Part shown: in pieces, positions 1-6,231 of the stretch | Numbering within the stretch: the first letter of the stretch is position 1 | Layout of the letters: each line of letters begins with the position of its first letter | Assembly: GCF_000316665.1 (NCBI RefSeq) | Contig: NC_019678.1 | Span: 2,356,001 to 2,420,000, forward strand | Direction of reading: 5' to 3' | Length of the DNA: 64,000 bases | From: Rivularia sp. PCC 7116 | GTDB taxonomy: Bacteria; Cyanobacteriota; Cyanobacteriia; Cyanobacteriales; Nostocaceae | The notes under the pieces: model-generated | Databases searched by the model: none | What the model saw: only the letters and a program-made list of their open reading frames with translations | What the model was told of the DNA's origin: nothing | Position numbers and translations under genes: made by a program

Positions 1-175
1 CAGCAGCTTTTTGTACCAGTAAATATATTGATTTGGATAGTGCTTCGGCATACCAACTTGTAGCAACTTGTAATTGTCGTAACGAACGTCCGAATCGTTC
101 GCCCAAGCGCCGGGATTGTTTGTGAAAGAAGTTAAATAGCCTGCTCTGATAACGTCCGTTGGAAGCAGAAGACAT
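1..175 (-). CDS. Cyanobacterial conserved hypothetical protein, N-terminal part only
   Basis: A minus-strand reading frame opens with ATG at 175-173 and stays open to the window edge, giving 58 residues. The N-terminus reads MSSASNGRYQSRLFNF and continues with a basic stretch (QSRRLGERFGRS) and then a more hydrophobic segment. It resembles the start of a conserved cyanobacterial protein of unknown function that I know only from memory; no domain can be assigned. It is divergently oriented to the alpha-mannosidase, with about 205 bp of AT-rich DNA between them that must hold both promoters. The rest of the gene lies outside the window. Confidence 0.6.
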   Translation of the reverse strand, partial: MSSASNGRYQSRLFNFFHKQSRRLGERFGRSLRQLQVATSWYAEALSKSIYLLVQKAA

Positions 176-381
176 GGTAAAAATTAAAAAGTTAGAAGTT
201 ACAGCTAAAAGATAATAATTCGAGACAAGTATCTAGATACGTTTTTATTATTTCACAGCTAATTGTATTTACGGTTGTTTAATATACCGCTAGTAAAAAA
301 TAAAAAATTGATAGGTATCTTTTTTTGCAAGTTCTTTTACTATTGAGCGTATAGAACTTTTCACCCGATTTTAGCTGAAAG

Positions 382-3300
382 ATGATCGCACCCCTACCTG
401 AATCTAATACAAATTTAAACTCACAAGGTAATTTGCAAACTATTTCGCAAACCGTTGAAAAGCTGCGTGCTTTTTCGGAAGCAGATGTTCGGCAGCATTG
501 GCGATGTTTTTCAGGTGATATGAGTATTGCTGAGGTTTTCGCGTCAGATTTTTCCGATTGGGAAACGTTTGAGTTGAATGCGAAAGGACATATTGCTTGG
601 GAGAAGGGGAAAAAAGTGCTTTGGTTGGCACAAAAAATAATTGTCCCTTCAGATTTGCAAGGTTATGCCCTCAAAGGTTTGTGTTTGCGATTGGCTTTAG
701 TTTGGTGGGCAGATTCCGCTCAAATCTATATTAATGGTTCTTTGGTAGGTGAAGGAGATTTATTTGATGTTTCGCAAAGAGTCTTATTAACTCAAGATGC
801 AATTGTGGGGGAAGAATTTACTGTTGCCTTGCGTTTGGTAAGTCCGGGACACGATAATGGGGCTTTAGTTGGTTCTAAGTGTGTTTATGAAGCTGTTGGC
901 AATAATCTTTATCCGGGTTTTGTGGCTTCGGAGTTGGCGATAGTGCAGCGTTATTGTGAAGCTTTTGCTCCGGATGAGTTGGATGTGGTTGCTGGGTTGG
1001 TAAAGGAAGTTGCTGAGGAAGAGAAGGAAGAATTAAATAAATCTTTGGCTAATTTACAAAATCAGCTTCAATCCAAAATCTCTCATATACAATCCAAAAT
1101 CCAGCTTGTTGGACACGCACATCTCGACATGGCTTGGTTGTGGCGGGTAAGCGAAACTTGGGAAGCTGCAAAGAATACTTTTGCATCGGTTTTAAAGTTA
1201 CAGGAAGATTTTCCCGAACTAATTTTCTGTCATTCTACCCCCGCACTTTACGCTTGGGTGGAAGAAAACTGTCCCGATTTATTTGCCCAAATAAAAAAAG
1301 CTGTTGAAAATAATATTTGGGAAATTGTCGGTGCTTTTTGGGTAGAGCCGGAATTAAATATAATTTCTGGTGAGTCGATTACTCGTCAATTATTATACGG
1401 TCAACGCTACGTAAAAGAAAAATTTGGCGAATTTTCTACAGTGGCATGGCTTCCCGATACTTTCGGTTTTTGCTGGACTTTACCGCAATTTATGGTTAAT
1501 GCCGGAGTTGAGTATTTTGTTACTGAAAAGCTGATTTGGAACGACACAACAAAATTTCCTTATGGCGCTTTTTGGTGGCGATCGCCCGACGGTAGCGAAA
1601 TATTTAGTTTAATGTCAGCACCGATTGGTGAAGGTATCAACCCGGAAAAAATGGTAGAGTACGCAATTGCTTGGGAAAAGCAGACGGGTTTGCAAAATTA
1701 CCTATGGCTCCCCGGAGTTGGCGACCACGGCGGCGGACCAACTCGCGATATGCTAGAAATAGCCCGACGCTGGCAAAGTTCAAATGTATGTCCAGAATTT
1801 GAATTCACCACAGTTGAAAAGTATTTACAGGGAATCAAGGAAGAAGGGATGGGGGAAACAATCCAAAATCCCATGCCCAATGCCCAATGCCCAATGCCCC
1901 ATTCCCAATTCCCAACCTGGAATGACGAACTATATTTAGAATTCCATCGCGGTTGTTACACTACTCACGGCGACCAAAAGCTTTACAATCGTCGCGGTGA
2001 AAATCTGCTTTATGAAGCGGAATTATTTGCAAGTTTGGCGAGTATTAGCTGCGGTGTAGATTATCCAAAAGCAGAATTTGAAGCAGCTTGGAAAAAACTT
2101 TTATTTAACCAGTTTCACGATATTTTACCTGGTTCCTCAATTGAGGAAGTTTATCAAGATGCAGAACCCGAATGGCAGGAAATGCAAAGTACCGCATCGG
2201 GAATATTAAAGCAGTCTTTGGAAACTTTAGCCAGTCAAATTAATTTACCACAGCCACCACAACCAGGTAGTTTACCTGTAGTTGTTTTTAATTCTCTCAA
2301 TTGGCAGCGCTCGGAAGTTGTATCTGTTTCCTTACCTGAGGAAACTAATAATCAACAATGGCTAATTTACGATAGCTCGGGCAATCAAATTACTTCTCAA
2401 CTCGATGCCGACTCAAAATTACTATTTCTCGCAGAAGATATTCCTGCAATCGGTTATCAATTATATTGGCTAACTCCAAATCAAAACCCATCAGAAACCA
2501 AATCAAACACTATAGCGCTAGGGTTTATTTTAGAAAATGAATTTTTGCGGGTGGTTATTGATGAGGCTACTGGGGAATTAAATAGCGTTTTCGATAAATT
2601 AAATAATCGCGAAGTGCTTTCAGCCAACGGGAATCAATTACAAGCCTTTACAGATAAAGGACAATATTGGGATGCATGGAATATTGACCCCAATTATGCC
2701 GATAATGCTTTACCACCATTAAAACTAAAATCTATTGATTGGCTCGAACAGGGATTATTACAAAATCGATTGCGGGTAGTAAGTCAGTTAGGAGCATCAG
2801 AATTTATTCAAGACTATATCTTGCAAGCAGCTTGCCCAATCTTGAAAATTCACACCAAAGTTAACTGGTTAGAACGACATGTTTTAGTAAAAGCAGCCTT
2901 TCCCTTGAATTTAGAAGCAGATTTCGTAACTTATGAAATTCCTTGCGGTGCAATTCAACGCACAACCAAACCTCAAACAGCAGCAGAAAAAGCGAAGTGG
3001 GAAGTTCCTGCATTACGTTGGGCTGACTTGACACAAGATTCTTATGGTGTAAGTTTGTTGAATGATTGTAAATATGGTTACGACGCTCAACCCAATCAAC
3101 TACGATTGAGCTTGTTAAGAAGTCCCGAATGGCCAAATCCGGAAGCCGATAAAGGCAATCATGAATTTAGCTATGGCTTATATCCTCACGCACAAAGTTG
3201 GGAAAAAGCGCAGACAGTCAAGCGTGGATATGAATTCAACCAAGCTTTAAAAGTTTTACTTTGCCAAAATAAATCGCAAAAACAGAAATTACCAGAAAAA

Positions 3301-3558
3301 GCCAGCTTTATAGATATATCCAGCCAAAATTCCGAGAAAAGTTTGATATTAATGGCATTTAAACAAGCCGAAGACAATTCCCAACAATGGATTCTTCGCT
3401 GTTATGAATCTCAAGGAAAAACAGCAGAATTTCAACTCACCAGCGATATCGGCTTAAATGTTAAAGAATCTGTAGATTTATTAGAACGTCCTCTACCGAA
3501 TTCAGAATTCACAATCAAGCCGTGGAAAATCGCGAGTTTTACAATTGGTAATTGGTAA
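382..3558 (+). CDS. Alpha-mannosidase, glycoside hydrolase family 38
   Basis: A 1058-residue GH38 enzyme, expected to hydrolyse terminal alpha-D-mannosides; no signal peptide is visible, so it is probably cytosolic. Visible family signatures are GHAHLDMAWLW near residue 244 (zinc-binding His and Asp), WLPDTFGF near 357 (the Asp is the expected nucleophile), and QFHDILPGSS near 577 (further zinc ligand). The C-terminal half is the beta-rich mannosidase region. The length fits cytosolic MAN2C1-like enzymes. The ATG at 382 follows a GAAAG stretch. Two oddities: residues about 493-512 are encoded by the CCCAATG heptamer repeat found between genes here, and the last residues (TIGNW) plus the stop lie in an ATTGGTA repeat. 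The natural substrate is unknown; glycan or glycoside turnover is inferred from the family. Confidence 0.93.
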   Translation: MIAPLPESNTNLNSQGNLQTISQTVEKLRAFSEADVRQHWRCFSGDMSIAEVFASDFSDWETFELNAKGHIAWEKGKKVLWLAQKIIVPSDLQGYALKGLCLRLALVWWADSAQIYINGSLVGEGDLFDVSQRVLLTQDAIVGEEFTVALRLVSPGHDNGALVGSKCVYEAVGNNLYPGFVASELAIVQRYCEAFAPDELDVVAGLVKEVAEEEKEELNKSLANLQNQLQSKISHIQSKIQLVGHAHLDMAWLWRVSETWEAAKNTFASVLKLQEDFPELIFCHSTPALYAWVEENCPDLFAQIKKAVENNIWEIVGAFWVEPELNIISGESITRQLLYGQRYVKEKFGEFSTVAWLPDTFGFCWTLPQFMVNAGVEYFVTEKLIWNDTTKFPYGAFWWRSPDGSEIFSLMSAPIGEGINPEKMVEYAIAWEKQTGLQNYLWLPGVGDHGGGPTRDMLEIARRWQSSNVCPEFEFTTVEKYLQGIKEEGMGETIQNPMPNAQCPMPHSQFPTWNDELYLEFHRGCYTTHGDQKLYNRRGENLLYEAELFASLASISCGVDYPKAEFEAAWKKLLFNQFHDILPGSSIEEVYQDAEPEWQEMQSTASGILKQSLETLASQINLPQPPQPGSLPVVVFNSLNWQRSEVVSVSLPEETNNQQWLIYDSSGNQITSQLDADSKLLFLAEDIPAIGYQLYWLTPNQNPSETKSNTIALGFILENEFLRVVIDEATGELNSVFDKLNNREVLSANGNQLQAFTDKGQYWDAWNIDPNYADNALPPLKLKSIDWLEQGLLQNRLRVVSQLGASEFIQDYILQAACPILKIHTKVNWLERHVLVKAAFPLNLEADFVTYEIPCGAIQRTTKPQTAAEKAKWEVPALRWADLTQDSYGVSLLNDCKYGYDAQPNQLRLSLLRSPEWPNPEADKGNHEFSYGLYPHAQSWEKAQTVKRGYEFNQALKVLLCQNKSQKQKLPEKASFIDISSQNSEKSLILMAFKQAEDNSQQWILRCYESQGKTAEFQLTSDIGLNVKESVDLLERPLPNSEFTIKPWKIASFTIGNW
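1868..1916 (+). repeat. CCCAATG-type heptamer repeat inside the alpha-mannosidase gene
   Basis: Degenerate tandem copies of CCCAATGC and CCCATTCC lie inside the open reading frame and encode a Met/Pro/Asn/Gln-rich stretch (NPMPNAQCPMPHSQ). The same units occur between genes near 11171-11190, 24123-24180 and 25163-25207. The reading frame is kept through the repeat. Confidence 0.85.
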
Positions 3559-3598
3559 TTGGGGATTGGTAATTGGGAATTGGGCATTGGGAGTAGCT
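3543..3598 (+). repeat. ATTGGTA heptamer repeat (STRR) at the end of the mannosidase gene
   Basis: Tandem ATTGGTA units and variants (ATTGGGA, ATTGGGC). The repeat overlaps the 3' end of the mannosidase gene and supplies its TAA stop. Confidence 0.85.
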
Positions 3599-3672
3599 AC
3601 GCTATTTATCTCCTGTTTCCTTTTTCCTATTAGCCATTAGCCATTACCCATTACCTATAAGCTTGTCTCAAA

Positions 3673-3804
3673 TTAATCTTCATGGTCTTCAAAGGGGTCG
3701 CCAAGTTCCTTACTTGGTGGCCCAAAGGAGGTATAAACGGACATCACTGTAACCGTTACTAAAACAGCTGCGACAGAGATACTAAGAACTATTGCGGGTT
3801 CCAT
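3673..3804 (-). CDS. psbN: Photosystem II protein PsbN
   Basis: A 43-residue protein starting MEPAIVLSISVAAVLV and ending FGPPSKELGDPFEDHED, which is the conserved PsbN sequence. It has one N-terminal transmembrane helix and an acidic, exposed C-terminus. PsbN is a thylakoid protein needed for assembly and repair of photosystem II rather than a structural subunit of the mature complex. The ATG is at 3804-3802. The gene is divergent from psbH across about 620 bp, the usual psbN-psbH pairing. Confidence 0.97.
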   Translation of the reverse strand: MEPAIVLSISVAAVLVTVTVMSVYTSFGPPSKELGDPFEDHED

Positions 3805-3993
3805 AAATAAGGGATATGTATTATGAGTATTATTATTAATATCTTATAATATTTTTCATAAAAGTTAATAATACTGGCAGTAGTTAAAACCGACCCATAA
3901 ATGTAGGTATTGGACTACTCCCTTCCCCCGCCTTGCCATCGGCTATTAGTAGATTGCATAAATAATCACTGGTTAGTTTCTTTGTAACGTCGG

Positions 3994-4016
3994 GAGACGT
4001 AGCACTACTACGTCTC
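3994..4016. repeat. GAGACGTAG palindromic repeat
   Basis: Inverted repeat GAGACGTAG / CTACGTCTC around a short loop. Related GAGACG palindromes lie at 16640-16666, 36350-36382 and 62748-62770, so this is a dispersed element and not specific to psbN. Confidence 0.7.
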
Positions 4017-4104
4017 TAGATTCCGTGGCAATTAATAAAAACGATTAGTAGAATTTGCCGGTAATTATTCTAAAACCGAAGGTGAATAGTTGGCAGTTGC
4101 AAGC

Positions 4105-4375
4105 GCCTTGGGGTGATATACTTATCTTTGTCAGTTAAGACTTTAAAACCTACCGGGGGACTCTCGGGAAGTATACGCCCAAATCTCGAATTGACGAGTT
4201 GTACTAAATTTCATCGGAAGAATTGGCTTTCGAGAAAGAATGCGCGGAAACATCACTTTGGTAATTTATGTTATTCCGAAGTGAGCCTGGGAACCCGACA
4301 GCTATAAGAGGATATTTCAAGCTATGCTGTCTTGGCTTGGAAGAATCTCCTAACTTTCGGGTAGGAGAATGTCAA
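4105..4375 (+). ncRNA. Structured intergenic region between psbN and psbH, candidate psbH leader or ncRNA
   Basis: This stretch is less AT-rich than its surroundings and full of potential stems: TCACTT (4253-4258) with AAGTGA (4279-4284), GACAGC (4297 on) with GCTGTC (4325 on), enclosed by AGCC/GGCT and TCCGAAG/CTTGGAA pairings, and TCTCCTA with TAGGAGA (about 4346-4368). It ends about 50 bp before the psbH ATG. A conserved RNA motif called psbNH has been reported between these genes in cyanobacteria; I cannot test whether this is that motif. It could be a long psbH 5' leader, a separate small RNA, or structured DNA. No protein here is convincing. Confidence 0.5.
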
Positions 4376-4427
4376 ACAATATTACAGAAGATTAAAAAAA
4401 ATTTTGGTCATTAATCTGGATTAGACT

Positions 4428-4631
4428 ATGTCACAAAGAACACGTTTGGGAGATGTTCTCAGACCCTTAAATGCTGAGTATGGTAAAGTGGCTCCCGGTT
4501 GGGGTACTACCCCATTGATGGCTGTTTTCATGCTGCTATTTTTTGTTTTTCTGTTGATTATTTTGCAACTTTATAACAAATCAATCATGATTCAGGGAAT
4601 CAATGTGGATTGGAGAAGCTTAGGCATGTAA
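4428..4631 (+). CDS. psbH: Photosystem II reaction-centre protein H
   Basis: A 67-residue PsbH. It has the conserved N-terminal extension ([27 protein letters not shown]), one transmembrane helix (about residues 27-47) and the C-terminal tail. PsbH is a thylakoid subunit of photosystem II that binds near CP47 and helps assembly and Q(A)-Q(B) electron transfer. The ATG at 4428 is supported by full N-terminal conservation. A rho-independent terminator follows 50 bp after the stop, so it is probably transcribed alone, from a promoter in the long psbN-psbH interval. Confidence 0.97.
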   Translation: MSQRTRLGDVLRPLNAEYGKVAPGWGTTPLMAVFMLLFFVFLLIILQLYNKSIMIQGINVDWRSLGM

Positions 4632-4681
4632 GCCAAGTATTTTCACAATTATTTCCATATATAATTTCAAATTTTATCTTT

Positions 4682-4707
4682 AACCCGGTATTTCCGGGTT
4701 TTTTTGA
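4682..4707 (+). terminator. Rho-independent terminator of psbH
   Basis: Stem AACCCGG / CCGGGTT with loop TATTT, followed by a run of T. Confidence 0.88.
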
Positions 4708-4899
4708 TTTGGTAATTGGTAATTGGTAATTGGGCATTGGGCATTGGGGATAATTATTTATTCTCCCCCCTCTTCCCCCTCTCCCCCCTCTCCCCTATCT
4801 ATCACTGATAAATGCTAACTGCTAACTGTTAACTGTTGACTGATAAATCGTTAAACTACAGAGGTGGTTAAGGATTCTTGAGTTCATAGGAGAAACAGC

Positions 4900-5151
4900 A
4901 TGAATATATTCGGTATCGGTTTGCCCGAAATGGCTGTAATTATGGCTGTGGCACTGTTGGTTTTTGGCCCGAAAAAGCTGCCGGAAATTGGTCGTAGTAT
5001 GGGAAAAGCACTTCGCGGTTTTCAAGAAGCTTCCCAAGATTTTCAGGATGAATTCAAAAAGGAAGCATCGCAATTGGAAGAAGCAGTTAAGACTACAGCC
5101 GAACTAGAACCAAAGCTTAGTGGTACGGTAGATAAGACAGAAGAAGCTTAA
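4900..5151 (+). CDS. tatA: Sec-independent translocase protein TatA/TatE
   Basis: An 83-residue protein with a short N-terminal transmembrane helix (about residues 5-21), the FGPKKLPEIGRSMGKALRGF hinge and amphipathic helix typical of TatA, and a charged coiled tail. With TatC it forms the twin-arginine pore that exports folded proteins across the plasma and thylakoid membranes. ATG at 4900 follows AGGAGAAAC. No tatC is adjacent, which is common in cyanobacteria. Confidence 0.93.
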   Translation: MNIFGIGLPEMAVIMAVALLVFGPKKLPEIGRSMGKALRGFQEASQDFQDEFKKEASQLEEAVKTTAELEPKLSGTVDKTEEA

Positions 5152-5321
5152 AATTTGGTGGTTGGGGAGCAGAGGAAGTGCAGGGAGAAAAGAATTTTCC
5201 CTTCCAATTACTAACCGAACGATTTTACCTTGCTAAAATGCTAAAAACTTGAGGATGATAGAAAATTAATCTTCATCCTTGATTATTTATACTTTATTGA
5301 CTTTATATATTTATTCCTTCC

Positions 5322-5981
5322 ATGCAAGCTGCTAAAAAAAATTCCCAAGGGAAAACTATATTAATTCCACAACTAATTGTTGGTTTGGGAAATCCAGAAC
5401 CTAAGTATGACAGAACACGCCACAATATTGGTTTTGCAGCAATAGACGCTTTATCGCGTTCTTGGCAAGCATCTTTAAGCGAAAATCGTAAGTTCAAAGG
5501 TGAGTATGCTGAAACCACTGCCCCTGGTGGAAAAAAAGTTTATTTACTTAAACCTTTGACTTACATGAATCTTTCAGGGCAATCAATAGGTGCGGTGCTT
5601 TCTTGGTACAAATTAAAGCCAGAATCTGTATTAATTATTTATGACGATATGGATTTACCCGTAGGCAGAGTTCGCTTGCGTTTATCCGGTGCTGCTGGCG
5701 GACATAACGGCATGAAAAGCACTATTTCTCATCTAGGTTCTAAGAATTTCCCTCGCCTCCGGATTGGAATTGGTAGACCAAAAAATCCAGCAACCAGCGA
5801 CAATGGTACTGTTTCTCATGTTTTAGGAAAGTTTTCTCCTGAAGAAAATGAGGTGATGTCTTCGGTTCTTAATTATGTAGTTGAATGCGTCGAACTATGT
5901 CTTAAAAAAGGTGTAGAAAAAGCAATGAATGATTGTAATCGTAAGAATTTGAATGTTTCTAAGGAAGAGAAGGGCGAGTAG
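5322..5981 (+). CDS. pth: Peptidyl-tRNA hydrolase
   Basis: A 219-residue Pth that cleaves the ester bond of peptidyl-tRNA released from stalled ribosomes. Visible motifs: QLIVGLGNPEPKYDRTRHNIGF (the His of HNIGF is catalytic), YMNLSGQSIG, DDMDLPVGRVRLR and GGHNGMKS. The N-terminus has about 16 extra residues before the conserved core. tatA lies about 170 bp upstream; a shared transcript is possible but not shown. The C-terminal residues after about 205 are Lys-rich and poorly conserved. Confidence 0.96.
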   Translation: MQAAKKNSQGKTILIPQLIVGLGNPEPKYDRTRHNIGFAAIDALSRSWQASLSENRKFKGEYAETTAPGGKKVYLLKPLTYMNLSGQSIGAVLSWYKLKPESVLIIYDDMDLPVGRVRLRLSGAAGGHNGMKSTISHLGSKNFPRLRIGIGRPKNPATSDNGTVSHVLGKFSPEENEVMSSVLNYVVECVELCLKKGVEKAMNDCNRKNLNVSKEEKGE

Positions 5982-6008
5982 CAAGTAGGGATGAAAGTCG
6001 AAATGTTT

Positions 6009-6228
6009 GGGAGCATCCCGATTTTGCTTTATCCGACACCCTAGAAGGGTGCGGCTACAAAAACAAAGCCCCTTCGGGTTCGCTAGTTTGGGGGACGGAA
6101 ACCGACACCCCCAACTAGACTCACCACCTTCGTGGGCTAAGAATCTTAGTAGCCCACGAAGGTGGGCTTTGTAGTATTAGCCCCAGGCTTATAGCCTGCG
6201 GGCTTTTTGCCTGCATTGGGATGCTCCC
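6009..6228. mobile_element. Inverted-repeat-bounded composite repeat element (MITE-like)
   Basis: The 11-bp ends GGGAGCATCCC (6009-6019) and GGGATGCTCCC (6218-6228) are exact inverted repeats. Inside are further hairpins, including GCCCAC(GAAG)GTGGGC and a paired CTAGTTTGGGGG / CCCCCAACTAG. There is no coding capacity. The right-hand end recurs in opposite orientation at 54651-54695, supporting a mobile or amplified element. It ends 3 bp before the stop of the ROCO gene. Confidence 0.65.
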
Positions 6229-6231
6229 TTT

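Noticed and set aside
4113-4307. 64-codon frame in the psbN-psbH gap
   Set aside because: No ribosome-binding site and no protein-like composition; the region is explained better by RNA-like stems.
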